Below are positions 18,605-26,112 of a DNA stretch of 38,709 nt, piece by piece; positions within the stretch are counted from its first letter, which is position 1; each line of letters opens with the position of its first letter. Location of the stretch: the NCBI GenBank assembly GCA_012026835.1, contig VEPN01000027.1, positions 1 through 38,709 of the forward strand, read 5' to 3'. The position numbers were made by a program, and so were the translations under genes. A model generated the notes under the pieces. It ran no database searches. It was not told where the DNA came from and saw only the letters and a list, made by a program, of their open reading frames with translations. Source of the stretch: Candidatus Methanoperedens sp. GTDB taxonomy: Archaea > Halobacteriota > Methanosarcinia > Methanosarcinales > Methanoperedenaceae.

Positions 18605-19870
18605 ATGATCATTGGAATCGATGATACGGATTCAAAGGAAGGCATGTGTACAACATACCTGGCAGCTGTACTTATCGGGAAGTTAAAGCCCTATGGCAGG
18701 CTTGATGGATATCCCCTGCTCATCAGGCTTAACCCGAATATAAAGTATAAGACCCGCGGTAATGCCGCAATCGCTATTCCTTTTGAATTGAAGAACCGCG
18801 ATGAGGCCGAAGAGGTCAAAAAAATAACGATTGAAACCATTGAGAACATGGCGGTTTTTTCAGAGGAGAATACGAATCCCGGTGTTGTGTTCATCGAGGA
18901 AAAGCGGAATGATATGAAAAGTGACCTTGCTCACTTTTCTCTGTGCGCAGTGCAGGACGTACTGGAGATAGGGGATGCCTTGGAGATACTTAGGCGTCAC
19001 GGGATAAGCTATAAAAGTTTCAAGAACGGCAGAGGACTTATCGGTGCCCTTGCTGCCGCGGGTTTTGCACTATGTGGCCTGTCGGATTCCACATACGAGC
19101 TGATAGCTTACAGGGAGAGGAAAAGATGGGGGGAATTGCGGGAGATAGATGAGGATTCTGTCTGGGAAGCAGCCGGGATTCCCGGAACATGGGATACTGT
19201 GGATTACAAAAATGAAAGTATAGTATTTGCGCCCCATACACCCGACCCGATCCTTTTTGGCATACGCGGAGAGAGTGAAAGTGCGGTGCAGCGTGCATTC
19301 TCGATGATAAAAAGCGAACCTGTTGAACGCCATGTGGTCTATAAGACCAACCAGAATACAGATATGCACCTGGTCCATGCAAATATCAGCGAGGTCAGGG
19401 ATGACCGCTCGTACGTCCTTTCAGGAACAGTCAAAACTTTCCCGAAAACAATAGAAGGCGGGCATGTTTTTTTTGAACTGACAGACGGGGCGACCCTGGA
19501 CTGCGCTGCTTTTGAGCCAACAAAGGGCTTCAGGGGCATAGTCAGGCAGCTCCGTCCCGGAGATGAGATAACGGTATATGGAAGCGTGAAAGATAATACT
19601 TTGAACCTTGAGAAGCTAAAAATCGCGTCCCTGACCATGCAGGAATTAAAGAACCCCCTCTGTTGCGGTAAAAGGATGAAATCAAAGGGCAGGGGGCAGG
19701 GATACAGGTGTGAAAAATGCGGCGCAGCGAGAAAAGAGCAGGAAACAGTGGCGATACAAAGGAATATATCGCCTGGATTCTATGAAGTGCCGCCGTGTGC
19801 CAGGAGGCACCTGTCAAAACCCCTCATTAGATTTCGGCAGCCTCAGGCGGCATCCTCTTGTGTGCATTAG
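18605..19870 (+). CDS. tiaS: tRNA(Ile2) 2-agmatinylcytidine synthetase TiaS
   Basis: TiaS attaches agmatine to the anticodon cytidine of tRNA(Ile2) so that it reads AUA, an archaea-specific modification. The protein begins MIIGIDDTDSKEGMCTTYLA, diagnostic of the family, with NPNIKYKTRGNAAIAI, a SYKSFKNGRGLIGALAA segment, an OB-fold domain (about 260-345) and a C-terminal zinc ribbon with C-C/C-x2-C cysteines (NPLCCG ... YRCEKCG). The family usually ends soon after RRHLSKPL. Here about a dozen more residues run into the convergent nadE gene, so the reading frames overlap by 44 bases. Confidence 0.95.
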   Translation: MIIGIDDTDSKEGMCTTYLAAVLIGKLKPYGRLDGYPLLIRLNPNIKYKTRGNAAIAIPFELKNRDEAEEVKKITIETIENMAVFSEENTNPGVVFIEEKRNDMKSDLAHFSLCAVQDVLEIGDALEILRRHGISYKSFKNGRGLIGALAAAGFALCGLSDSTYELIAYRERKRWGELREIDEDSVWEAAGIPGTWDTVDYKNESIVFAPHTPDPILFGIRGESESAVQRAFSMIKSEPVERHVVYKTNQNTDMHLVHANISEVRDDRSYVLSGTVKTFPKTIEGGHVFFELTDGATLDCAAFEPTKGFRGIVRQLRPGDEITVYGSVKDNTLNLEKLKIASLTMQELKNPLCCGKRMKSKGRGQGYRCEKCGAARKEQETVAIQRNISPGFYEVPPCARRHLSKPLIRFRQPQAASSCVH

Positions 19871-20600
19871 CGCAAAGTAAAGAAACGAGCCTGTCCACCT
19901 GGGCAGGCGGGAAGATTTTCTTAGCTGCCGTGACATCCTTTTTTTCATCCACAAGCATGGAGAGTATCCTGTCTGCTGTATCATAGGAAACGCCGAGTTC
20001 TGCTTCATCGGTCTGGCCTGGCCAGAGACCCGCGGTAGGTACTTTCTCAATGATCCCGGCTGGTAAGCCCATATGGCTGGCAAGACCACGTACCTGTGTT
20101 TTGTAAAGCCCGCCGATTGGTTCAATATCCACCCCGCCGTCCCCGTATTTTGTGAAATAGCCCAGCAGAAGTTCGGTCTTGTTCCCGGTTCCAACAACCA
20201 TGCGATGCATGAGGTTTGCATGATAATAAAGTATGCACATACGCGTGCGGGCTTTCAGGTTCCCGTTTGCAAGCAGGCTCTTTTTATCAAAATCCATGAT
20301 AGCTGATGAAAAAGAATGCAAAATTCCTGAAATCTCGATAATCCTGTGAGCGATGCCAAGTTCTTCAACAACTTCCATTGCATCACCTATATCCTGTCCT
20401 GTCGTTATGCCCTTATCAGGTAGCATAAGCCCCAGCACATTTTCAGCGCCGACTGCCTCCACTGTAAGGTATGCTGTCAACGCAGAGTCTATCCCACCGC
20501 TTAATCCGATGACTGCGCCGCTTGCACCTGCTTCATGGACTTTCGACCTTATGAATGCGACGATTTTATCTTTTATTTCCTGATAGTCTGTAAAGGACAT
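19827..20600 (-). CDS. nadE: NH3-dependent NAD+ synthetase
   Basis: This enzyme amidates nicotinic acid adenine dinucleotide to NAD+ using ATP and ammonia. The 257 residues show the PP-loop motif IGLSGGIDSALTAYL at about 32-46, LMLPDKG, NLKARTRMCILYYHAN, VVGTGNKTELLLGYFTKYGDGGVD and the TAGLWPGQTDEAELG stretch that shapes the substrate site. There is no amidohydrolase domain, so it is the ammonia-dependent form. It converges on tiaS with overlapping 3' ends. Confidence 0.96.
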   Translation of the reverse strand: MSFTDYQEIKDKIVAFIRSKVHEAGASGAVIGLSGGIDSALTAYLTVEAVGAENVLGLMLPDKGITTGQDIGDAMEVVEELGIAHRIIEISGILHSFSSAIMDFDKKSLLANGNLKARTRMCILYYHANLMHRMVVGTGNKTELLLGYFTKYGDGGVDIEPIGGLYKTQVRGLASHMGLPAGIIEKVPTAGLWPGQTDEAELGVSYDTADRILSMLVDEKKDVTAAKKIFPPAQVDRLVSLLCANAHKRMPPEAAEI

Positions 20601-20685
20601 CCTGCTTATAATGGAGAACTTGTTTTATTTATTTTTTGGAACCTGCTTCATATATACCCGTCTCTCTTATTGCAGGATAATACAA

Positions 20686-20698
20686 TTTAATATATAAA
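20686..20698 (+). promoter_or_regulatory. TATA box for the zinc-finger gene
   Basis: TTTAATATATAAA is a strong TATA match. Its centre is about 29 bases before the ATG at 20722, so the mRNA is probably leaderless from that codon. The in-frame ATG at 20704 would lie before the predicted transcription start. Confidence 0.5.
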
Positions 20699-20721
20699 CA
20701 ATCATGTCTATTTTTGGCTAT

Positions 20722-20958
20722 ATGGCAGGCGAAATTTGCGAATTCTGCGGAAATAAGTTTGATAAAAGAGGCATGGGCAGGCATCGTGAATCATGCCGCA
20801 AGCGAAAACAAAAAGAGCAGGAAAACGCTATGGATGACAAAGGAAAAGCCATCAGGGAGGCGCAGATCCGGGATCTTTTGAAAAAGGTAAAACTGATGGA
20901 GCACATGATAGAAGATTTGAATTCGCAGGTTGTGGATCTGATCAAAGAGGTGGGATGA
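20722..20958 (+). CDS. Small C2HC zinc-finger protein with coiled coil
   Basis: This about 78-residue protein starts with a C2HC zinc finger (CEFCGNKF, then GRHRESC), followed by a lysine/glutamate-rich linker and a C-terminal helix with heptad-like hydrophobics (LLKKVKLMEHMIEDLNSQV). It could dimerise through the helix and bind nucleic acid or protein through the finger. I prefer the ATG at 20722 because of the TATA spacing. The alternative at 20704 adds six residues. The specific function is not known to me. Confidence 0.75.
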   Translation: MAGEICEFCGNKFDKRGMGRHRESCRKRKQKEQENAMDDKGKAIREAQIRDLLKKVKLMEHMIEDLNSQVVDLIKEVG

Positions 20959-21058
20959 GTTTTTATTGATAAACTCAAAGAATTGCGGGGTGCTGTTAAA
21001 TTCAGGAATAAGAAGCACTTCTTAAGGAGCTATTGGAAAAAAGAAAGGAGACCAGATA

Positions 21059-21355
21059 TTGATTCTTGTTGATACGGATGTTCTAATTGAAATCCTCGAT
21101 GAAGATTCAAAAAAAGGGGAAGCTGCCTTAAGGAAAATTACAAAAGGCGATGCAGCTCTTTCGGCAAAACTTGATTTAGAAGCAGAGAAAAAAGGTAATA
21201 AAATCCAAGGATTTGATACTATGATTGCAGCGGTAGCGATAGATAGGAGTTTTAAATTATTTACTTTTAATAAAAAATATTTTGAGGTTTTAACGGATGC
21301 ACGCAATCCCCAGCGTATTCAATCAGTCATGGATTCCGCACTGGAAGGAGGCTGA
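21059..21355 (+). pseudogene. VapC-like PIN toxin with internal deletion
   Basis: The first 30 residues (ILVDTDVLIEILDED) match the start of a PIN-domain ribonuclease with its first catalytic aspartate. The last 50 (GFDTMIAAVAIDRSFKLFTFNKKYF) match the end with its third acid. The middle, which should carry the second conserved acid and about 45-50 residues, is missing, with the join near residues 30-36. The frame is open for 98 codons from a TTG with AAAGGAG about eight bases upstream. The preceding 100 bases contain a broken frame ending GIRSTS-stop-GAIGKKKGD, which resembles the tail of a VapB antitoxin. I regard this as a decayed toxin-antitoxin module, although a short product could still be made. 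Confidence 0.7.
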
Positions 21356-21436
21356 CCGACAATTATGTGTAGTAATAAAAATTAACATAAATTTTCCTCT
21401 GTTTTTGATTTACGGACAACCTCTGGAATGTGTAAT

Positions 21437-21454
21437 GCATCCCCGCGTGGGTGC
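21437..21454 (+). repeat. GCATCC...GGGTGC hairpin, copy 1
   Basis: GCATCC pairs with GGGTGC across a six-base loop (one G-T wobble). It is followed by ATAAAGG. A near copy with the sequence GGGTGCATGAAGG lies at 25398-25421 beyond the second lipoprotein gene. The rest of 21356-21605 shows no gene. Confidence 0.5.
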
Positions 21455-21580
21455 ATAAAGGTTTGTGCCGTTTATTCGTTGTTTTATCTTTTGTTGATAT
21501 GAGAAGGGCATCCAATCAATATGTCACTGGAGGTTCTTCGATGTTTCTTTGGATAGAATCCAAGCTATCCGAATTCAAAT

Positions 21581-21594
21581 AGATATATATTTAT
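21581..21594 (+). promoter_or_regulatory. TATA box for the first repeat lipoprotein
   Basis: AGATATATATTTAT predicts a start near 21613, downstream of the ATG at 21606. It therefore supports the ATG at 21654, which also has AGGTGG ten bases before it and gives a proper lipoprotein signal peptide. Confidence 0.5.
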
Positions 21595-21653
21595 AGAAGA
21601 GCGGGATGAGTGTTAGTAGGTCTAAAATTTTGGTAGCAGGTGGTTACAATATC

Positions 21654-23117
21654 ATGAGTCGAAGAACAAAAAATTTGCCTATAATAGGATTGCTGGTATT
21701 AGTTGTTGTAATGATTAGTTCAATTAGTGGTTGTATTAAATCTGAAACGACTGCACCAACAACATCGCCAACAATCGGGCAACCCGCATCATCTCCAACT
21801 CCAAAAATTGAAGAGCATGAAGGTGAGAAATTTATTGCCAAAATTGATTTTTCTTCAGGATTTCCAAAGTCTTTCAAAGTAAGTCCGGACAGCAGACGAG
21901 TAGCTTATGCAGCAATAGATGGTGGAAAAATTGTGGTTGTGGACGGAAAAAAGGAAAAACCGTACGACAACCTCGGAAAAGATCTAATATTCAGCCCCGA
22001 CGGAAAGCATTTAGCTTATGGAGCAAAACAAGGCGATAATTGGTTTGTGGTCGTTGACGAAAAAGAGGAGAAAAGATACGATGATTTTGCAGAAGACACT
22101 ATCATTTTTAGCCCTGATAGCAACAGAATAGCTTATGCTGCAAAAGAAGGCGGAAAGTGGTTCTTAGTCGTGGATGGTAAAGAGGGGAAAAAATACGATG
22201 ATATCGGTACAGGATTTCGCATATCATTTAGTCCTGATAGCAAAGGGATAGCCTATGTAGCAGTAGAAGGCGCCAAAATGTTTGTGGTAGTGGATGGGAT
22301 TGAGCAGAAACCATACGATTCTATTGGGAATATCACATTCAGCCCCGATAGTAAGAAGGTAGCTTACGCAGCTAAGGAAGGTGAAAAACATTTTGTAGTT
22401 GTTGACGGAAAAGAGGAAAAACGATATGACGGCATTATGGCAAAAGCCCCTATCTTCAGTCCTGATAGCAACCGAATAGCTTATTATGCCAAAGAAGGAG
22501 CAAAATTGTTTGTAGTTGTAAATGGAATTGAGCAGAAACCATTCGATGGCACCGGGAACACTCTAATATTCAGTCCTGATAGTCAGAGGGTAGCCTATAA
22601 CGCATTTGAAGGCGGGAAGTGGTTTGTTGTCGTGAATGGAAAAGAGGAGAAGCGGTACGACGGCATTATGGCAGGAACTCCTATATTCAGTCCTGATAGC
22701 AATCGATTAGCTTATGGAGTTAGGGAAGGTGCTAAAACGTTTGCGGTGTTGGATGAAAAAGAAGAGAAACGATACGATGAGGTAGATTCGGTTATATTCA
22801 GTCCTGACAGTAAAAGACTGGCTTATGGAGCAGTAGATAGGGGAAAGCAATTTGTGGTCGTTGATGGAATAGAAGAGAAACAGTACGATGGCGTCCTGAC
22901 GGGTACTCTCACATTCAGCCCTGATAACAAGAGATTTGCTTATGTTGCCAAAGTTGGTATGGAGTCGCAAGTCGTTGTGGACGAAAAAGAGGGGAAGAAA
23001 TATGATTCTATAGTCACAGTCAATGGCGGAAAGATTATTTTTGATTCCCCCGATAGTCTTCATTACCTTGCTTTAAAAGACAGCAGCATCTATTTAGTGC
23101 AGGAGAGGATTGATTGA
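21654..23117 (+). CDS. Lipoprotein with PD40/WD40-like beta-propeller repeats (copy 1)
   Basis: This about 487-residue protein starts with a basic segment, a hydrophobic core (LPIIGLLVLVVVMISS) and a lipobox-like ISGC with Cys27, then a Thr/Ser/Pro linker. From about residue 76 come ten repeats of 37-40 residues with the pattern FSPDSxRxAYxAxxGxKxFVVVDGKEEKxYDxI, plus a terminal half repeat (FDSPDSLHYLAL). Such repeats resemble TolB/PD40 propeller blades, and the protein should be anchored outside the membrane. Repeats 4-5 and 6-7 look like a duplicated two-repeat unit (GIEQKPYD/GIEQKPFD alternating with GKEEKRYD). The Yip1-like gene overlaps its stop. Ligand unknown. Confidence 0.85.
   Translation: MSRRTKNLPIIGLLVLVVVMISSISGCIKSETTAPTTSPTIGQPASSPTPKIEEHEGEKFIAKIDFSSGFPKSFKVSPDSRRVAYAAIDGGKIVVVDGKKEKPYDNLGKDLIFSPDGKHLAYGAKQGDNWFVVVDEKEEKRYDDFAEDTIIFSPDSNRIAYAAKEGGKWFLVVDGKEGKKYDDIGTGFRISFSPDSKGIAYVAVEGAKMFVVVDGIEQKPYDSIGNITFSPDSKKVAYAAKEGEKHFVVVDGKEEKRYDGIMAKAPIFSPDSNRIAYYAKEGAKLFVVVNGIEQKPFDGTGNTLIFSPDSQRVAYNAFEGGKWFVVVNGKEEKRYDGIMAGTPIFSPDSNRLAYGVREGAKTFAVLDEKEEKRYDEVDSVIFSPDSKRLAYGAVDRGKQFVVVDGIEEKQYDGVLTGTLTFSPDNKRFAYVAKVGMESQVVVDEKEGKKYDSIVTVNGGKIIFDSPDSLHYLALKDSSIYLVQERID
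21879..23117 (+). repeat. Tandem ~40-residue (about 110-120 base) coding repeats, copy 1
   Basis: Ten full and one partial repeats are encoded. The best conserved units at DNA level are TTCAGTCCTGATAGCAA-like and GTGGATGGAAAAGAGGAAAA-like segments, so recombination between repeats, and with the second copy about 2 kb downstream, is possible. Confidence 0.75.
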
Positions 23118-23749
23118 ATTTCATTGAAAAAGTGAAAGGATTTTTAATTAAGCCCTCAAAGACTTTTGATGCTTCTAAGGATGATACGCTGATCGAAGCA
23201 TTGAAATATTATCTTATTATCGCGGCAATACATTCAGCTTTCGGTATACTATTATGGATGTTTGTTTTATCCGGCAACTTTGTTTTACCGCCTTCATACA
23301 TATTATTACCCTTATATGTCACTCTATTTGGTTCGGTATTTGGGAAATATTGGGGAATAACATTAGGACGAGAAATAGAAGGGGCTTTATTGACGTTTTT
23401 AATTCTATTGATTTTCAGGACGCTGAGAGTCTTCATCGGTGGAGCGATACTTCATGCTTGCTTAATAATCGTGGGCAGGAAAAAAGGAATAACTCAGGCA
23501 ATAAAAGCTCTCATGTACGGTTCTACGCCAGCATTTTTATTTCACTTGATTCCAGTTATAGGCTTTTTTGCAGTGATGTGGTCTCTGGTTCTTGAAATCA
23601 TCGGGACACGCCAACTTCAGGAGATAACTACTGGAAGAGCAATTGTGGCTGTGTTCATGTCAATTATTATAGTGGTCATACTGTCAGTGATTCTTGAAGC
23701 AATAATTAATACATTTGTTGCTAAACCTTTGCTTTCTTACTATGAATAA
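23114..23749 (+). CDS. Yip1-family membrane protein
   Basis: This 211-residue protein resembles archaeal and bacterial Yip1-domain proteins. It opens with the soluble segment NFIEKVKGFLIKPSKTFDA, typical of the family, followed by about five hydrophobic segments. The start is a TTG overlapping the stop of the lipoprotein gene (TTGA), which implies translational coupling. Yip1-like proteins of prokaryotes have no settled function. Its position between two paralogous extracellular repeat lipoproteins suggests that the three work together at the membrane. Confidence 0.82.
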   Translation: MNFIEKVKGFLIKPSKTFDASKDDTLIEALKYYLIIAAIHSAFGILLWMFVLSGNFVLPPSYILLPLYVTLFGSVFGKYWGITLGREIEGALLTFLILLIFRTLRVFIGGAILHACLIIVGRKKGITQAIKALMYGSTPAFLFHLIPVIGFFAVMWSLVLEIIGTRQLQEITTGRAIVAVFMSIIIVVILSVILEAIINTFVAKPLLSYYE

Positions 23750-23830
23750 ATAAATTTTTATTATGTCATACAAAAAATTAATATTAAACTTTGAATGGAA
23801 AATAACAATATCGGAGGTTAGAAATTAATT

Positions 23831-25240
23831 ATGAGAAACTGTACGATTGTTTTTATACTAATAGGGATTTTTTTAATTAGTGGATGTGTTCAGCAGGGAA
23901 CGAAACCAGATGCAATAGAAACAGAGGAAACAGCTGCCGGGGTGATATACGAAAAACTTATTGATAACATTGACTTTTCCTCATTAGTTAGGGGCTCTAT
24001 CAATATCAGTTCGGATAGCAGGCATGTTGTTTATGTGACTCAAGTTGATAATAAGTTTTCTGTCGTTGTGGATGGAAATAAAGGAAAGACATATGGCGGT
24101 ATTGGGATTGGCAGCATTAGCTTTAGTCTGGACGGCAAACGGTTTGCTTATTCTGTGCATGATGGCGATAAGTGGTTTACTGTTGTGGATGGAAAAGAGG
24201 AAAAGCGATACGATAGCATCAGCAGTCCAACATTCAGTCCTGATGGCAAGAGAGTGGCTTATGTGGCTATAGAGGGCGAAAAATGGTTTATGGTTGTGGA
24301 TGGAAAAGAGGAAAAGCAATATGATGGAATCTGGGTAGATACTCTCCCCTTTAGTTCCGATAGTAAGCGAGTGGCATATGCTGCTCAATTGGGCAATAAG
24401 TGGTTTATGGTAGTGGATGGAAAAGAGGAAAAGCAATACGATCTTATCGGCAGTCCCATTTTCAGTCCTGACAGCGAGCGGATAACTTATGCTGCTCAAA
24501 TGGGAAATGAGCGGTTTGTTGTTGTGGATGGAAAAGAGGAGAAGTCATATGATGATATCTATTTAGACGCTCTCACTTTCAGCCCCGATAGTAATCGGAT
24601 TGCTTATATTGCCAACGAAAGTGGAAAGTGGTTTATTGTGGTGGATGGAAAAGAAGAGAAGCATTACGATAGCATCGGCAGCGGCAATCCAATATTCAGT
24701 TCTGATAGCAAAAGGGCAGCTTATGTGGCTATAGAGGGCGATAGGTGGTTTGTAGTAGTGGATGGCATAGAAGAGAAGCAGTTTTATGGAACAAAAGGTA
24801 TTCCTGTCTTCAGTCCAGATAGTAATCGGATGGCTTATGATGTTCAAGTAGATAATAAGTGGTTTGTGGTGGTGGACGGAAAAGAGGAGAAGCAATACGA
24901 TGGTTTTGGAGCAGGCACTTTAACCTTCAGTCCTGATAGCAATAGGGTAGCTTACGGAGCATTCAAAGACAATAAGCAGTTTGTGGTGGTGGATGGAAAA
25001 GAAGAGAAGCAATACGACAACATCGAAACCATCATCTTCAGCCCTGATAGCAATCATTTGGCATATATGGCTCAAATAGGCAACAAGCAGTTTGTGGTAA
25101 TAGATGGAAAAGAAGGGAAGAAATACGATGGCATCTTTGCCAAAGGTGGAAAAGGGATCATCTTTGACTCCCCTGATAGTGTTCATTACATTGCATTAGA
25201 CGGTAGCCGCCTCTATTTAGTTGAAGAGAGGATAGAGTGA
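23831..25240 (+). CDS. Lipoprotein with PD40/WD40-like beta-propeller repeats (copy 2)
   Basis: This 469-residue paralogue of the gene at 21654 has a short signal (CTIVFILIGIFLISGC) with lipobox Cys19. It carries ten repeats of the same type and the same terminal half repeat (FDSPDSVHYIAL, ending LVEERIE against LVQERID in copy 1). The identical count and ending suggest duplication of the whole gene rather than independent repeat growth. The copies differ in detail: copy 2 prefers GNKWFMVVDGKEEKQYD and lacks the GIEQKP variant. A CGGAGG ribosome-binding site lies about 14 bases before the ATG. It is 81 bases after the Yip1-like gene. Confidence 0.86.
   Translation: MRNCTIVFILIGIFLISGCVQQGTKPDAIETEETAAGVIYEKLIDNIDFSSLVRGSINISSDSRHVVYVTQVDNKFSVVVDGNKGKTYGGIGIGSISFSLDGKRFAYSVHDGDKWFTVVDGKEEKRYDSISSPTFSPDGKRVAYVAIEGEKWFMVVDGKEEKQYDGIWVDTLPFSSDSKRVAYAAQLGNKWFMVVDGKEEKQYDLIGSPIFSPDSERITYAAQMGNERFVVVDGKEEKSYDDIYLDALTFSPDSNRIAYIANESGKWFIVVDGKEEKHYDSIGSGNPIFSSDSKRAAYVAIEGDRWFVVVDGIEEKQFYGTKGIPVFSPDSNRMAYDVQVDNKWFVVVDGKEEKQYDGFGAGTLTFSPDSNRVAYGAFKDNKQFVVVDGKEEKQYDNIETIIFSPDSNHLAYMAQIGNKQFVVIDGKEGKKYDGIFAKGGKGIIFDSPDSVHYIALDGSRLYLVEERIE
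24002..25240 (+). repeat. Tandem ~40-residue coding repeats, copy 2
   Basis: Ten full and one partial repeats match those of the upstream paralogue. The near-identical GTGGATGGAAAAGAGGA-type unit recurs in most repeats, which is stronger DNA-level conservation than the protein needs. That hints at recent repeat homogenisation. Confidence 0.72.
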
Positions 25241-25348
25241 AGATGTTTTAGCTCTAATAATTACTTTATTTGTCCCTTTTCTTTGCATCGTGCCCCATTT
25301 TTTACGCAACAATAATAAAGCTGGTCAAAGTGCTTTATGAATGCACGA

Positions 25349-25414
25349 GAACGCCTATCGTTCGCAGTGATTTCACTGCCCCCGACCTCGGTCGGGGGCA
25401 TCCCGGCTGGGTGC
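25349..25414 (+). repeat. Four abutting hairpins, possible structured RNA or element end
   Basis: Stems follow each other with essentially no spacer: GAACG/CGTTC (25349-25363), GCAGTGA/TCACTGC (25364-25379), CCCCCGACC/GGTCGGGGG (25379-25398) and GCATCC/GGGTGC (25398-25414). The last stem and the following ATGAAGG recur at 21437-21461. There is no T-run after it, so an intrinsic terminator is not obvious. Ends of IS200/IS605-type elements and their guide-like RNAs are rich in such stems, but no transposase or TnpB is present here. Confidence 0.5.
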
Positions 25415-25751
25415 ATGAAGGTGTCCATAAACGTTTTCGGTTATTTCCCAACCACTACAATCACTGCAAACATCTATTACATTAGTGGAATATGCTCCTA
25501 ATCTTAGATATTAGGTTTCTAAGATATCGCAGACGTGGCGGTAATTTAGAAAAAATTCCCTCTGCCGGTGCTCGTTTGAGTACGGAGTTTTTTGTTGTCT
25601 GCAAAGAAATCATCCCTGTTTTATGCATTACAATGCTCTCTTAAGTAACATTATGTTTGTGTATTTTATTCAGAGCTATTTTACCTACATAAATTTGTAT
25701 TTTTCCAAATAACTATCGCAGCATAATTTTATTTAATATAATAAAATATAG

Positions 25752-25764
25752 TGTAACAGTTACA
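25752..25764. promoter_or_regulatory. Palindrome TGTAAC-A-GTTACA
   Basis: Six-base arms around a single base share the TGTAA/TTACA core with the operators at 25804-25823 and 26113-26132. It may be a second site for the same regulator. Confidence 0.4.
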
Positions 25765-25803
25765 ATATGTACAAGTAAGAATTAGGTGTACAAACCTTTA
25801 TGC

Positions 25804-25823
25804 TATTGTAACTAATTACAATA
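25804..25823. promoter_or_regulatory. Candidate operator TATTGTAA-N4-TTACAATA
   Basis: A perfect 8-base inverted repeat with a four-base spacer ends six bases before the start codon of the small gene at 25830. A repressor bound here would block transcription start or translation initiation. The same arms and spacer length recur after the gene. Confidence 0.55.
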
Positions 25824-25829
25824 TGGGTC

Positions 25830-26102
25830 ATGGCTAAAGAATTCATACGGGAAATTAAGGGACATAAATACAAATATCTGGTGTATTGGGACAAGACGGA
25901 AAAGAAGCAAAAACAAAAGTACTTGGGGAGAGTTGATATTGAAAAAGCAGTAATTATGAAATCGCCTACTGAAAAAGAAGTTGCAGAGGCTATAATAGAG
26001 ATTGGAGGAGGCTTAATAGAGCGAAAACATCTGGAAAAATGGATTAAAAGATTGAAATTTAAAGAGAATATGGACACGCTGAGAAGCCTGTTTGTTGGAT
26101 AA
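25830..26102 (+). CDS. Small basic protein, unknown function
   Basis: This 90-residue lysine-rich protein begins with a stretch like KEFIREIKGHKYKYLVYWD, followed by KQKYLGRVD. This resembles the N-terminal strand-hairpin found in some DUF6788-like small proteins and in N-termini of IS1634-type transposases. The rest is helical and charged (EKEVAEAIIEIGGGLIERKHLEKWI). It is flanked on both sides by identical palindromes, which would suit an autoregulated DNA-binding protein or a mobile-element-derived gene. I cannot name a function. No Shine-Dalgarno site is clear; GGGTC lies just before the ATG. Confidence 0.6.
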   Translation: MAKEFIREIKGHKYKYLVYWDKTEKKQKQKYLGRVDIEKAVIMKSPTEKEVAEAIIEIGGGLIERKHLEKWIKRLKFKENMDTLRSLFVG

Positions 26103-26112
26103 TGGTTAAATC

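Larger units (their letters stand above)
25241..25829. other. Gene-free stretch after lipoprotein copy 2
   Basis: No coding frame with family resemblance is visible in these 589 bases. They hold a run of four hairpins (25349-25414), an 8-base inverted repeat ATCTTAGA/TCTAAGAT with a nine-base loop (25501-25525), an A/T-rich region with TATA-like runs around 25730-25748, and palindromes just before the next gene. Confidence 0.6.

Noticed and set aside
21606-21653. Upstream ATG extending the first lipoprotein by 16 residues
   Set aside because: The TATA position puts transcription start after this ATG, and the longer form would place residues ahead of the signal peptide.
23984-24499. Long antisense frames within the repeat lipoproteins
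   Set aside because: The periodic sense repeats create periodic stop-free antisense frames. The predicted proteins merely mirror the repeats.
25561-25625. Possible terminator around CTCGTTTGAG...TTTTTTG
   Set aside because: The stem is only three base pairs and the T-run is not placed directly after a stable hairpin.
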